Shown piece after piece: positions 26,245 to 34,583 of a stretch of 64,000 nt of DNA. Source of the DNA: Phytohabitans sp036906915 (GTDB lineage: Bacteria; Actinomycetota; Actinomycetes; Mycobacteriales; Micromonosporaceae). Every line of letters begins with the position of its first letter. The first letter of the stretch is position 1. The position numbers were made by a program, and so were the translations under genes. Under the pieces are notes generated by a model. It was not told where the DNA came from. It saw nothing but the letters and a program-made list of their open reading frames with translations, and did no database searches. The DNA is taken from the NCBI RefSeq assembly GCF_036906915.1, contig NZ_JBAKHX010000038.1, positions 1-64,000 of the forward strand, in the 5' to 3' direction.

Positions 26245-26811
26245 GTGAGCCGGGGCGTCCTCTACCTCATCGCGTGCGGATCACCAGTCGCGCGCGACAT
26301 CGGCCGGCTGGTCACCCTCGCCCAGCGGGAGTCGTGGAACGTGTGCGTGGTCGTCACACCGGACGGGCGCAAGTTCGTCGACGTGCCGGCGCTCGCCCTC
26401 CAGACGGGCCACCCGGTGCGCACGCTGTACAAGAACCCGGGCGACCCTGACGTGCTGCCGCCCGCCGACGCGATCATCGTCGCGCCGGCCACCGTCAACA
26501 CCATCAACAAGTGGGCCGCCGGCATCGCCGACACGCTCGCGCTCGGCCTTGTCGTCGAGGCGCAGGGGCGCGGCCTGCCGATCGTCGCGATGCCGTACAC
26601 GAACTGGGCGATGGGCTCACACCCGGCGTTCCGCGAGGGCATCGAGCGGCTGCGCGGCTGGGGTGTGACCGTGCTGTTCGGCGACGACGTGCTGCCCCTG
26701 CACCCGCCGGGCACGGGCGAGCAGCACCGGGCCTCGTTCCCCTGGCATCTGGCCCTCGACGCGCTGCACGCCCTGGTGGGCTCCGACCACCAGACCAGCC
26801 CTAAGGCGTGA
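26245..26811 (+). CDS. flavoprotein of the HFCD type
   Basis: 188 aa with the flavodoxin-like fold of phosphopantothenoylcysteine decarboxylase-type flavoproteins: YLIACGSPVARDIGRLV at the N-terminus, ADAIIVAPATVNTINKWAAGIADTLAL (PAxxNTxxK motif for FMN binding) and IVAMPYTNWAMGSHPAFREGIERLRGWGV. Coenzyme A biosynthesis is normally done by the fused Dfp/CoaBC enzyme, so this stand-alone relative is probably a decarboxylase of another thiol or peptide, or a redox sensor acting with the XRE regulator encoded four bases upstream. The substrate is unknown. Confidence 0.83.
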   Translation: MSRGVLYLIACGSPVARDIGRLVTLAQRESWNVCVVVTPDGRKFVDVPALALQTGHPVRTLYKNPGDPDVLPPADAIIVAPATVNTINKWAAGIADTLALGLVVEAQGRGLPIVAMPYTNWAMGSHPAFREGIERLRGWGVTVLFGDDVLPLHPPGTGEQHRASFPWHLALDALHALVGSDHQTSPKA

Positions 26812-26858
26812 CGCCCGCCCAACGCGGTGACGCGCGGCCCTCTTGGTGCGCCCGCTGG

Positions 26859-26864
26859 TAGCCT
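26859..26864 (+). promoter_or_regulatory. leaderless -10 box of the Nif3-like gene
   Basis: TAGCCT ends seven bases before the GTG start, so transcription should begin at the start codon. Confidence 0.5.
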
Positions 26865-26871
26865 CGCCGCC

Positions 26872-27705
26872 GTGACAACAACTCCAACCAGGGTGGCCGA
26901 AGTGGTGGCCGAGCTTGACCGGCGGTACCCGCCGGCCTGGGCGGAGTCGTGGGACCGCGTGGGGCTCGTGCTCGGCGAGCCGGACGCGCCGGTGCGCCGG
27001 GTGCTGTGCGTCGTCGACTGCGTGCCCGAAACCGTCGCGGAAGCGCTCGACGTGCACGCCGACCTCATCGTCGCCCACCACCCGCTGCTGCTGCGCGGGG
27101 TGTCGTCTGTCGCGCCCACGACGTACAAGGGACGCATCGTCCACCAGCTCATCAAGAACGACGTCGCGCTGTTCGTCGCGCACACCAACGCCGACGTCGC
27201 CAATCCGGGCGTGTCCGACGCTCTGGCCGCGCGGCTCGGCCTGCGCGACCTGCGGCCGCTGCGGCCGGCGGATGACAGCGGCGACGGCCGGGGCACCGGT
27301 CGGATCGGGCGCCTGCCGGCGCCCATGACGCTCGCCGACCTCACCCGAGCCGCGGCCAAGGCGCTGCCGCCGACGGCCTGGGGGGTACGCGCCGCCGGGC
27401 CGCCCGATCGGGTCGTCGAGACTGTGGCGGTGTGCGGCGGGGCCGGCGACTCCTTCCTGGCCGACGCCACGGCGGCGGGTGTCGACGCCTACCTGACGGC
27501 GGACCTGCGCCACCACCCGGTCAGCGAGCACCTCGCGGCTGGCGGCCCCGCGCTCCTGGACGCGGCGCACTGGGCCACCGAACGCCCATGGCTGGACGAC
27601 CTCGCCGCACACCTGCGCGCCACCCTCGACGTCGAGACCGTCGTCTCGGATGTCGACACCGACCCCTGGACCGTGCACCACTCGTTGAAGGAGCCCCGCC
27701 CGTGA
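26872..27705 (+). CDS. Nif3-like dinuclear metal centre protein
   Basis: 277 aa. Metal ligands are in DLIVAHHPLLLRG and FVAHTNADVANPGVSDALAARLGL at the N-terminal side, and DLRHHPVSEHLAAGGPALLDAAHWATE at the C-terminal side, the usual two-part Nif3/YbgI active site. Family members form hexameric toroids with a dinuclear metal site; proposed roles include GTP cyclohydrolase-like or hydrolase activity, unproven. The GTG start appears leaderless. The stop codon overlaps the start of the zinc-ribbon gene (GTGA). The Nif3, zinc ribbon, RNase H order matches Rv2230c-Rv2229c-Rv2228c of M. tuberculosis (from memory). Confidence 0.92.
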   Translation: MTTTPTRVAEVVAELDRRYPPAWAESWDRVGLVLGEPDAPVRRVLCVVDCVPETVAEALDVHADLIVAHHPLLLRGVSSVAPTTYKGRIVHQLIKNDVALFVAHTNADVANPGVSDALAARLGLRDLRPLRPADDSGDGRGTGRIGRLPAPMTLADLTRAAAKALPPTAWGVRAAGPPDRVVETVAVCGGAGDSFLADATAAGVDAYLTADLRHHPVSEHLAAGGPALLDAAHWATERPWLDDLAAHLRATLDVETVVSDVDTDPWTVHHSLKEPRP

Positions 27706-28442
27706 AGGCAGATCCAGAAGCCCAGCGGCGCCTGCTTGACCTCCAGGCGATCGACACCGCATTGGCCCAGCTCGCGCATAAGCGTCGCACCCTGCCCGAG
27801 CACGCGGCGCTGGACGAACTCGCCCGGCAGCTATCCGCGCTGACCGACGAGCGGACCCGTGCCCAGGTTGCCGTCGACGACATCGACCGCGACATCGCCC
27901 GCCTGGAGAAGGACATCGACCAGGTGCGCGCCCGCAAAGACAAGGACCAGGTCCGGCTCGACACAGGCCGCGGCCCCGCCCGGGAGCTGGAGGCGCTCCA
28001 GCACGAGATGGCCTCGCTCAAGCGGCGGCAGACCGAGCTGGAAGACGCCGAACTCGAGCTCATGGAGCAGCGCGAGACCGCGCAGGCGACCCTCGACGAG
28101 CTCGAAGCCCGGCAGAGGGCGGCGCGCGAGACGCGGGAGGCGGCCGAGGCGCGCCGCGACCAGGCCCTTGCCGAGATCGCCAAGGAAGAGGAGTTCAAGT
28201 CGACGTCCCGGCAGCCGCTGTCGGCCGACCTGCCGGCAGATCTCATCGCGCTGTACGACAAGGTGCGAGAGGTTTCCGGCGGGCTCGGTGCCGCGCTGCT
28301 GAAGGCCGGCCGGTGCGGTGGTTGCCGGTTGGAGCTGTCCGGCAGCGAGCGGGCACGCATCAAGGCCGCGGCTCCTGATGAGGTGGTCCGTTGCGACGAG
28401 TGCCGCCGCATCATGGTGCGCACCGCGGAGTCCGGCCTGTGA
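27702..28442 (+). CDS. coiled-coil C4-type zinc ribbon protein
   Basis: 246 aa. Residues about 5-170 form a long charged coiled-coil (LLDLQAIDTALAQLAHKRRTLPEHAALDEL ... AELELMEQRETAQATLDELEARQ). The C-terminus has a zinc ribbon, GRCGGCRLELSGSERARIKAAAPDEVVRCDECRRI, with two CxxC pairs. It is an orthologue-type of Rv2229c. Related proteins have been proposed to bind nucleic acid or help protein trafficking; the function is not settled. The GTG overlaps the Nif3 stop codon. Its own TGA overlaps a GTG that opens a 17-codon mini-ORF before the RNase H gene. Confidence 0.88.
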   Translation: MKADPEAQRRLLDLQAIDTALAQLAHKRRTLPEHAALDELARQLSALTDERTRAQVAVDDIDRDIARLEKDIDQVRARKDKDQVRLDTGRGPARELEALQHEMASLKRRQTELEDAELELMEQRETAQATLDELEARQRAARETREAAEARRDQALAEIAKEEEFKSTSRQPLSADLPADLIALYDKVREVSGGLGAALLKAGRCGGCRLELSGSERARIKAAAPDEVVRCDECRRIMVRTAESGL

Positions 28443-28492
28443 GCGAGGGGCCTCTGGCGCCGCGCGACCGAGCGAACCAGGAGGCACTGTGA
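28439..28492 (+). repeat. mini-ORF cassette between zinc-ribbon and RNase H genes
   Basis: An 18-codon frame (VSEGPLAPRDRANQEAL, stop) whose GTG overlaps the TGA of the upstream gene and whose TGA overlaps the GTG of the downstream gene. Its end, GAGCGAACCAGGAGGCACTGTGAG, resembles the end of the glnE cassette at 42467-42495 and carries the downstream Shine-Dalgarno (CAGGAGG). It may simply be a coupling leader; it matches the pattern seen at the two other junctions. Confidence 0.6.
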
Positions 28493-29574
28493 GTATCCGC
28501 CGGGTCGTCGTCGAGGCCGACGGTGGCGCGCGGGGCAACCCCGGGCCCGCCGGCTTCGGCGCGGTCGTCCGGGACGCGGACTCCAGCGACGTGCTGGCCG
28601 AGCGGTCCGGGTCGCTCGGCGTCACGACCAACAACGTCGCCGAGTACTCCGGGCTCATCGCCGGCCTGGAGGCCGCGGCCGACCTCGGCGCCGCCGAGGT
28701 CGAGGTCCGGATGGACTCCAAGCTCGTCGTCGAGCAGATGTCCGGGCGCTGGCAGATCAAGAACGCCGGGCTGCGTCCGCTCGCCGCGAAGGCGGCGGCG
28801 CTCGTGCGCAGGTTCGAGAGCGTCTCGTACACGTGGGTGCCCCGCGAGCGGAACAAGCACGCCGACGCGCTCGCCAACCAGGCGATGGACGAGGCAGTCG
28901 GTGCCCCGAAGAAGGCCGGACGCGCACCGCGCCCCTCGTGGGAGCCGCCGGCGACCGTGCCGACGCGCCTGCTGCTGGTGCGGCACGGCGAGACCGAGCT
29001 GACCGCCCAGGGGCGGTACTCCGGCCGCGGCGACGTGCCGCTGTCGGAGGCGGGTCTCGCGCAGGCGCGCGCCACGGGTGCCCGCGTCGGGGCAATGGGC
29101 GTGCCGATCGCGGCTGTCGTCACCTCGCCGCTCGCGCGCTGTGTCCGCACGGGCGAGGCGATCAGCGCGGCGCTCCCCGGCCACGTGCCGGTGGCGGTGG
29201 AACCCGATCTGGTCGAGTGTGACTTCGGCGAGTGGGAAGGGCGCACGTTCGCCGAGGTCCGTACACAGTGGCCGGACGAGACGGACGCCTGGCTCGCGTC
29301 GACGAGCGTGGCGCCACCGGGCGGCGAGTCGTTCCGGGCGGTCGCCACCCGCGTACGCCGTGCGGTGGCGACGATCCTCAAGGCGTACCCGGAAAGGACC
29401 GTCGTCGTGGTCTCACACGTGTCGCCGCTCAAGCTCATACTGCGCGACGCGCTCGCCGCCGGCGACGCACTGCTGCACCGCCTGTACCTCGACCCGGCCG
29501 GACTGTCCATCGTCGACAACTGGGCGGACGGTGGCGTCGCGGTGCGCAGTGTTAACGAGACGGGCCACCTTTAG
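28489..29574 (+). CDS. bifunctional RNase H / histidine acid phosphatase
   Basis: 361 aa. Residues 1-135 are an RNase HI domain with the catalytic acids in VVVEADGGARGNPGPAG, TNNVAEYSGLIAGL, VRMDSKLVVEQM and NKHADALANQAM. After a basic Pro-rich linker (residues 140-160) comes a phosphoglycerate-mutase-like phosphatase domain with LLLVRHGETELTAQGRYSG and the second catalytic His in VVVVSHVSPLKLILRD. The arrangement is that of M. tuberculosis Rv2228c, which degrades RNA-DNA hybrids and has a CobC-like alpha-ribazole phosphatase domain. CAGGAGG precedes the GTG. Confidence 0.94.
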   Translation: MSIRRVVVEADGGARGNPGPAGFGAVVRDADSSDVLAERSGSLGVTTNNVAEYSGLIAGLEAAADLGAAEVEVRMDSKLVVEQMSGRWQIKNAGLRPLAAKAAALVRRFESVSYTWVPRERNKHADALANQAMDEAVGAPKKAGRAPRPSWEPPATVPTRLLLVRHGETELTAQGRYSGRGDVPLSEAGLAQARATGARVGAMGVPIAAVVTSPLARCVRTGEAISAALPGHVPVAVEPDLVECDFGEWEGRTFAEVRTQWPDETDAWLASTSVAPPGGESFRAVATRVRRAVATILKAYPERTVVVVSHVSPLKLILRDALAAGDALLHRLYLDPAGLSIVDNWADGGVAVRSVNETGHL

Positions 29575-29626
29575 TCGCGGTCGTCGGCGTTAGCCGGGCC
29601 ACGTGGGTGTGCTCTGGGCGGCGGCG

Positions 29627-29632
29627 TAGAAT
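29627..29632 (+). promoter_or_regulatory. -10 box of rnpB
   Basis: TAGAAT, with its end seven bases before the predicted 5' end of the RNase P RNA. The -35 region (about 29604-29609) has no strong TTGACA. Confidence 0.6.
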
Positions 29633-29639
29633 TGTGGGT

Positions 29640-30053
29640 GCGACGGACGAGTCGACCGGGCGGTCGCGTCGGCGAGGTTCTGCCTCGTCGCCGAGGAACG
29701 TCCGGACTCCGTAGGGCAGGGTGGTTGTTAACGGCAACCCGGGGTGACCCGCGGGAAAGTGCCACAGAAAACAGACCGCCGGGCCTCGGCCCGGTAAGGG
29801 TGAAACGGCGGGGTAAGAGCCCACCAGCGTTCCGGGTGACCGGGACGGCTCGGTAAACCCCACCCGGAGCAAGGCCAAGAAGGGCCACCACCGCGAGGCG
29901 GTGGCTCGCGCAGGCGTTTGAGGGCTGCCCGCCCGATGCCTGCGGGTAGGCCGCTGGAGCCTGCTGGCAACAGCAGGCCGAGATGGATGGCCGCCGGCCG
30001 GCGACACCATCGCCGGCAACAGAATCCGGCGTACAGGTCGACTCGTCCGTCGC
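29640..30053 (+). ncRNA. rnpB: RNase P RNA (M1 RNA), class A
   Basis: About 414 bases. The 5' end (GCGACGGACGAGTCGACC) pairs perfectly with the 3' end (GGTCGACTCGTCCGTCGC) as helix P1. Conserved core blocks are present in order: GAGGAACGTCCGGACTCC, AGGGCAGGGTGGTTGTTAACGG, the CR region CGCGGGAAAGTGCCACAGAAAACAGACCGCC, GGTAAGGGTGAAACGG, GGTAAGAGCCCACCAGC, GGTAAACCCC, GATGGATGGCCGCC and ACAGAATCCGGCGTACAGG. It is the catalytic RNA that matures tRNA 5' ends. It follows the RNase H gene on the same strand. Confidence 0.97.
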
Positions 30054-30184
30054 ACCGTACCCGCCAGCCACAGTGGATCGGACGGCATCGGCGTACGCCT
30101 TGCGGGTGTCAGTGGCGGAAAATTCTTCTGGATGGTCCTAGTGTCCTCGGCATCCGTACCTCTGTTCGCTTACCGCTGTAAATC

Positions 30185-30199
30185 CCTTATCGAATAAGG
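30185..30199. terminator. small hairpin downstream of rnpB
   Basis: CCTTAT-CGA-ATAAGG inverted repeat 130 bases after rnpB, followed by CCTTTC. Weak terminator candidate; the surrounding 276-bp gap holds no other recognised feature except a TATTGT box (30258-30263) that may serve the next gene. Confidence 0.35.
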
Positions 30200-30329
30200 C
30201 CTTTCACCCGACCGAAGGGCTTCTCGGCACGTCCTAGCCTTCTCGACCTGCGCGGTCTATTGTGGAGGCGGTGCCATTTTTTCTGCTGAAAAGGTGGCGC
30301 TTGTTCGTTTCGCGGTGCACAGTGATCTC

Positions 30330-30533
30330 ATGAGCAACAGCGGGAGTGGTGGCCGGTACTACTGGTGCCTGCGCCATCACCGCGTCGAGGACGACTCGAA
30401 CTCGTGCCCTAGCAAGTACCAATTGGGCCCGTACGCGTCGGCGGAAGAAGCCGAGCGCGGGCTGGAACGTGTACGCGAGCGCAATGAGGGCTGGGAAGCC
30501 GAAGATGCTCGCTGGGCCGGGGAAGAGAACTGA
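30330..30533 (+). CDS. small conserved actinobacterial protein (SPOR-like)
   Basis: 67 aa: SGSGGRYYWCLRHHRVEDDSNSCPSKYQLGPYASAEEAERGLERVRERNEGWEAEDARW. The YYWCLRHHRVE start and the LGPYxSAEEAERALExVRERNExWEAED end recall small conserved actinobacterial proteins; the LGPYASAEEAERAL pattern resembles a SPOR repeat. Two cysteines and two histidines near the start could bind a metal. It has a very acidic tail. An in-frame GTG twelve codons upstream is the alternative start. Confidence 0.75.
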   Translation: MSNSGSGGRYYWCLRHHRVEDDSNSCPSKYQLGPYASAEEAERGLERVRERNEGWEAEDARWAGEEN

Positions 30534-30606
30534 TTCGGCGTCAACCGCCGCCGCGCCAGCCGATTGGGGTTGGGCGGGTATCGCACATCGCAAGGAGGAG
30601 ACCGAG

Positions 30607-31317
30607 ATGGCCGTAGCGAAGAAGGCCACTAGCACATCGGCCGCGAAACGCGCGGCTGCCAAGAGCACCACGACGGCGGTCGAAGCGCCGGCTGCCGTAA
30701 CAACCGAGACCGACGCCGCGCCGAAGACCACGGTGGCGGCGACGAAGACCACCGCGCGGAAGACCGTCACGAGCAAGGCCGCCGCGAAGAAGGCGCCCGC
30801 GAAGCGGGCCACCGCCAGCAAGGCCACCACCACGGCCAAGAAGGCACCCGCCAAGAAGGCAGCCGCGAAGAAGACTGCTCCGGCTTCCCGCACCACGGCG
30901 AAGAAGGCACCGGCGCGTAAGTCGACGACGTCAAAGGCGACGACCACTCGCAAGGCGACGGCGGCGAAGAAGACGACCGCGAAGGCGACCACTGCCAAGC
31001 GCACGACGGCGGCGAAGAAGACGACTGCGGCGGCCAAGTCCACCGCGGCCAAGAAGACGACGACTGCGCGTAAGACGGCGACCGCTAAGAAGGCTCCCGC
31101 CAAGGCGGCGACCAAGGCCACGACGCGGCCGACCACGGCCAAGCGGACTACCGCCGCGAAGTCGACGGTAGCGAAGAAGGCACCCGCCAAGACGACTGCT
31201 AAAGCGGCGGCTAAGGCGACGTCGAGGTCGGCGCGTTCCACTGCGGCGAAGACGGCGACCGCCGCCAAGAAGGCTCCGGCCCGCAAGGCGCCGGCGCGTA
31301 AGTCCGCCGCCCGCTGA
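30607..31317 (+). CDS. Lys/Ala/Thr-rich histone H1-like protein
   Basis: 236 aa made almost wholly of KKAPAK, AAKKTT, TARKT and similar S/TxAKK-type repeats with no globular domain. This composition is that of histone H1-like nucleoid proteins and of the basic tails of actinobacterial HupB, without the HU fold. It should bind DNA through charge and be intrinsically disordered. AAGGAGGAG lies seven bases before the ATG. The reading frame is the only one with this strong bias and ends 33 bp before the RNB gene. Similar tails vary in length between strains by repeat slippage. Confidence 0.82.
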   Translation: MAVAKKATSTSAAKRAAAKSTTTAVEAPAAVTTETDAAPKTTVAATKTTARKTVTSKAAAKKAPAKRATASKATTTAKKAPAKKAAAKKTAPASRTTAKKAPARKSTTSKATTTRKATAAKKTTAKATTAKRTTAAKKTTAAAKSTAAKKTTTARKTATAKKAPAKAATKATTRPTTAKRTTAAKSTVAKKAPAKTTAKAAAKATSRSARSTAAKTATAAKKAPARKAPARKSAAR

Positions 31318-31350
31318 TTGAAATGGGCGCCAGGCTGGTATGAATGGCCC

Positions 31351-32769
31351 GTGGCCACACGACGCATCCTGGCGCCCAGCATCGACTTCGGTGCGCTGCG
31401 CCGTGAGTTGGAACTGCCCGAACAGTTTCCCCTCGCGGCGCAGCGGGAAGCCGACGAGTCCGCGGCGGCGACCGCGCTGCCGGCCGTCGACCACACCGAC
31501 ATTCCCTTCGTCACGATCGACCCGCCCACGTCGCGCGACCTCGACCAGGCGATGTGCCTGCGGGAGCGCCCAGGCGGCGGATACCGGGTCCACTACGCGA
31601 TAGCCGACGTCGCCGCGTACGTGCGGCCGGGCGGCGAGCTCGACGCCGAGACGTGGCGCCGCGGGCAGACCGTGTACCTGCCGGACGGCAAGGTGCCGCT
31701 GCACCCGTACTCCCTGAGCGAAGACTCCGTGAGCCTGCTGCCCGGTGTCGACCGGGCGGCCGTGGTGTGGACGGTGGACCTCGACGCCGATGGTTCCACT
31801 GTGGCCACACGCCTCGAACGCGCCAAGGTGCGCAGCCGCGCCAAGCTCGACTACGCCGGCGTACAGGCCGACGCCGACGCGGGGCGGCTCGCCGAGCCGA
31901 TCGCCGCACTGCCCACCCTCGGTGCTCTTCTCTTCGAGCGCGGGTTGGAACGCGGCGCCATCAGCCTGCCGCTGCCCGAGCAGGACATCGAGCCAGACGG
32001 TGACGGTTGGCGGCTCGTCCTGCGGGCGCCACACGCCGTCGAGGAGTACAACGCCCAGATCTCCCTGCTGACCGGGATGGCGGCTGCCAGCATCATGCTG
32101 ACCGGCGGCGTGGGCCTGCTGCGCACCATGCCCGCCCCGCGATCCGAGTCGGTGGGACGGCTGCGCGGCGCCGCGACCGCGCTCGGCGTCGAATGGCCCG
32201 ACGGCCAGCCGGTCGGTCGGGTGGTCGCCTCCGTCGACCCCGCCGACCCGCGTGCCGCCGCCTTCCTCGACCACGCCGCCGAGTTGATGCGTGGGGCCGG
32301 GTACACGGCCTTCGACGGCAAGGCGCCCGACGATCCGGGGCACGGCGCGGTCGCCGCCCCGTACGCCCACGTCACCGCGCCGCTGCGCCGCCTGGCCGAC
32401 CGGTACGCGACCGAGGTGTGCCTGGCCCTGTACGCCGGGGTCGAGGTGCCCGACTGGGCGCGCGAGGCGCTGCCCCGGCTGCCCGAGGTGATGTCGGACA
32501 CCGACCGGGTCGCGTCGACGGCCGAGCGTGGTGCCGTCGACCTCACCGAGGCCGTGCTGCTGGCCGGTCGGGTCGGCGAGGAGTTCGGCGCTGCGGTCCT
32601 CGACGTCGACGATCGGCCGAAGAAGGTGCCCGGCGGCCTGATCGCGCTCGATGAGCCGCCCGTGCGGGCCCGCTGCGAGGGTGACCTGCCGCTCGGTGAG
32701 CGGATCCGGGTGCGGCTGGTCACCGCCGACCCGGCGCAGCGCCGGGTGCTCTTCGCGCGAACGGGGTGA
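31351..32769 (+). CDS. RNB domain exoribonuclease (RNase II/R family)
   Basis: 472 aa. The catalytic RNB signature is IPFVTIDPPTSRDLDQAMCLRERPGGGYRVHYAIADVAAYV near residues 50-90, with the aspartate cluster that holds magnesium. SLLPGVDRAAVVWTVDLD, AHAVEEYNAQISLLTGMAAA and HVTAPLRRLADRYATEVCL follow in family order. It is shorter than RNase R and lacks clear N-terminal cold-shock domains; the C-terminal 80 residues may form an S1-like fold. It degrades RNA 3' to 5'. The GTG start follows a TATGAA box by six bases, consistent with a leaderless message. Confidence 0.9.
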   Translation: MATRRILAPSIDFGALRRELELPEQFPLAAQREADESAAATALPAVDHTDIPFVTIDPPTSRDLDQAMCLRERPGGGYRVHYAIADVAAYVRPGGELDAETWRRGQTVYLPDGKVPLHPYSLSEDSVSLLPGVDRAAVVWTVDLDADGSTVATRLERAKVRSRAKLDYAGVQADADAGRLAEPIAALPTLGALLFERGLERGAISLPLPEQDIEPDGDGWRLVLRAPHAVEEYNAQISLLTGMAAASIMLTGGVGLLRTMPAPRSESVGRLRGAATALGVEWPDGQPVGRVVASVDPADPRAAAFLDHAAELMRGAGYTAFDGKAPDDPGHGAVAAPYAHVTAPLRRLADRYATEVCLALYAGVEVPDWAREALPRLPEVMSDTDRVASTAERGAVDLTEAVLLAGRVGEEFGAAVLDVDDRPKKVPGGLIALDEPPVRARCEGDLPLGERIRVRLVTADPAQRRVLFARTG

Positions 32770-32811
32770 ACGTCACATCGCGGGATGCCGCGGCGGTGGC
32801 AGGATCTGGGC

Positions 32812-33504
32812 ATGGCATTTGACGCGAGCGCCCTGCCCGACGTGTCCGGCCGCACCGTCGGCATCATCGGCGGTACCGGCGACCAGGGGCGCGGGCTGGC
32901 GTACCGGTTCGCGCGGGCCGGGCATCCGGTGGTCATCGGCAGCCGGTCGGCCGAGCGCGCGGCCCAGGCGGCAGCCGAGATCGGCGCCCTGCCCGGCGTG
33001 GCCGCCGCGCCGAGCGGCGCGGCCAACGACGAGGCCGCCCACCGGTCCGACATCGTGGTGATCGCGGTGCCGTGGGACGGGCACGCGGCCACCGTTGCGG
33101 CGCTCCGCGAGCCGCTCGCCGGCAAGCTCGTCGTCGACTGCGTCAACCCGCTGGGCTTCGACAAGCAGGGCCCGTACGCGCTGCCGGTCCCCGAGGGCAG
33201 CGCGGTGCAGCAGTGCGCGGCGCTGCTGCCCGAGTCGACCGTATGCGGCGCCTTCCATCACGTGAGCGCGCCGCTGCTGGCCGATCCCGAGGTCGAGCGG
33301 ATCGACCTCGACGTGCTGATCTGCGGTGAAGACCGGGAGGCGATCGCGACGGTGGCGGCGCTGGCGGGGCGCATCCCGGGCATGCGCGGCATCTACGCCG
33401 GGCGGCTGCGCAACGCGCACCAGGTGGAGGCGCTCACCGCCAACCTGATCGCCATCAACAAGCGCTACAAGGCCCACGCCGGCATCCGCGTGACAGATCT
33501 CTAG
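32812..33504 (+). CDS. npdG: NADPH-dependent F420 reductase
   Basis: 230 aa. The N-terminal Rossmann motif is VGIIGGTGDQGRGLAYRFARAGHPVVIGSRSAERA, with the GSR sequence that selects NADPH. Conserved family segments VIAVPWDGHAATV, VVDCVNPLGFDKQGPYALPVPEGSAVQQCAALLP, GAFHHVSAPLL and LNAHQVEALTANLIAINKRYKAHAGIRVT (here LRNAHQVEALT) are present. It transfers hydride between NADPH and cofactor F420, feeding F420-dependent enzymes such as the LLM oxidoreductase at the window end. A CAGGAT box six bases before the ATG suggests leaderless translation. Confidence 0.92.
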   Translation: MAFDASALPDVSGRTVGIIGGTGDQGRGLAYRFARAGHPVVIGSRSAERAAQAAAEIGALPGVAAAPSGAANDEAAHRSDIVVIAVPWDGHAATVAALREPLAGKLVVDCVNPLGFDKQGPYALPVPEGSAVQQCAALLPESTVCGAFHHVSAPLLADPEVERIDLDVLICGEDREAIATVAALAGRIPGMRGIYAGRLRNAHQVEALTANLIAINKRYKAHAGIRVTDL

Positions 33505-33524
33505 CCGCCGGCGCATCGCCGCGC

Positions 33525-33605
33525 CGATCAAGGAAGATCGCAGCGATCAAGGGCAAATGCACGTGGATTAGAGATCCAACCACGTGCATTTGCCCTTGAT
33601 CGGCG
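33525..33605 (+). repeat. 81-bp palindromic intergenic element, copy 4
   Basis: The most perfect copy. Arms 33544-33566 and 33580-33602 form a 23-bp stem without mismatch around a 13-base loop (GAGATC in the centre). It lies between the converging npdG and panB genes, 20 and 38 bp from their stop codons, and probably terminates both transcripts. Confidence 0.92.
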
Positions 33606-33643
33606 AAAGGGCGGGGTGGGGCGGCGGTGGGACGCCGGTGGGA

Positions 33644-34474
33644 CTAGTGGAAGGCGTGTTCGGGGGCGGGGAATTCCCCGCCGCGGACCTCTTCCGCGAA
33701 GCGTTGGGTGGCCTCGGTGAGCGCGCCCGCAAGGTCGGCGTACCGCTTGACGAAACGGGGCGCCTTGCCCGTGCGCAGGCCGGCCATGTCTTGCCAGACC
33801 AGCACCTGCGCGTCGGTGTCCGGCCCGGCGCCGATGCCGACCGTCGGGATCGGCAGGTCATGCGTGATTCGCTTGGCGACCTCGCTGGTCACCATCTCCA
33901 GTACGACCGCGAAGGCGCCCGCCTCTGTTACGGCGTGCGCGTCGGCGATGACGTCTTCGGCGGCGTCGCCGCGGCCCTGTACCCGGTAGCCGCCGATCTG
34001 GTGCTCGCTCTGCGGCGTGAATCCGACGTGCGCCATGACCGGGATGCCCGCGCCGGTGATCGCGGCGATCTGGTCGGCGACCCGCCGGCCGCCTTCGAGC
34101 TTGACGGCGTGACAGCCGCCTTCCTTCATGAATCGCACCGCGGTGCGCAGCGCCTGGGTCGGGCCTTCCTCGTACGACCCGAACGGCAGGTCACCGACCA
34201 CCAGGGTGTGCTTGGTGGCGCGGACCACGGCGCGGACCAGCGGCAGCAGGTCGTCGACCGTCACCGGCACGGTGGTCTCGTAGCCGAACACGTTGTTGGC
34301 CGCCGAGTCGCCGACCAGCAGAACGGGGATGCCCGCCTGGTCGAAGATGGCGGCGGTGTACTGGTCGTACGAGGTCAGCATCGGCCAGCGCTCACCACGC
34401 TGCTTGGCCGCGATCAGGTCGCGCGTGCGTACCCGTCGGGTGGCAGGGCCGCCGTAAAGGGCCGGCTCAGACAT
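33644..34474 (-). CDS. panB: 3-methyl-2-oxobutanoate hydroxymethyltransferase
   Basis: 276-aa ketopantoate hydroxymethyltransferase, first step of pantothenate and CoA synthesis (methylene-tetrahydrofolate plus 2-oxoisovalerate). Signature segments are MLTSYDQYTAAIFDQAGIPVLLVGDSAANNVFG, LVVGDLPFGSYE, GCHAVKLEGG, IPVMAHVGFTPQSEHQIGGYRVQGR and AGAFAVVLEMV; the Mg-binding Asp (GDS, GDLPFGSY) and catalytic Glu are visible. GAGGAG precedes the ATG. It shares a strand with nadE, 109 bp away. Genes panC and panD are not in the window. Confidence 0.95.
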   Translation of the reverse strand: MSEPALYGGPATRRVRTRDLIAAKQRGERWPMLTSYDQYTAAIFDQAGIPVLLVGDSAANNVFGYETTVPVTVDDLLPLVRAVVRATKHTLVVGDLPFGSYEEGPTQALRTAVRFMKEGGCHAVKLEGGRRVADQIAAITGAGIPVMAHVGFTPQSEHQIGGYRVQGRGDAAEDVIADAHAVTEAGAFAVVLEMVTSEVAKRITHDLPIPTVGIGAGPDTDAQVLVWQDMAGLRTGKAPRFVKRYADLAGALTEATQRFAEEVRGGEFPAPEHAFH

Positions 34475-34583
34475 CGTCGTCTCCTCTCGCCTCGAGGCCG
34501 CCCTCGCGGTCCCCGGGTTCTGGAGCAAGCGTCCCACCGGCCCCACCGACCCCGTCAGGTGTTAGTGGAACATTTCACACTCG

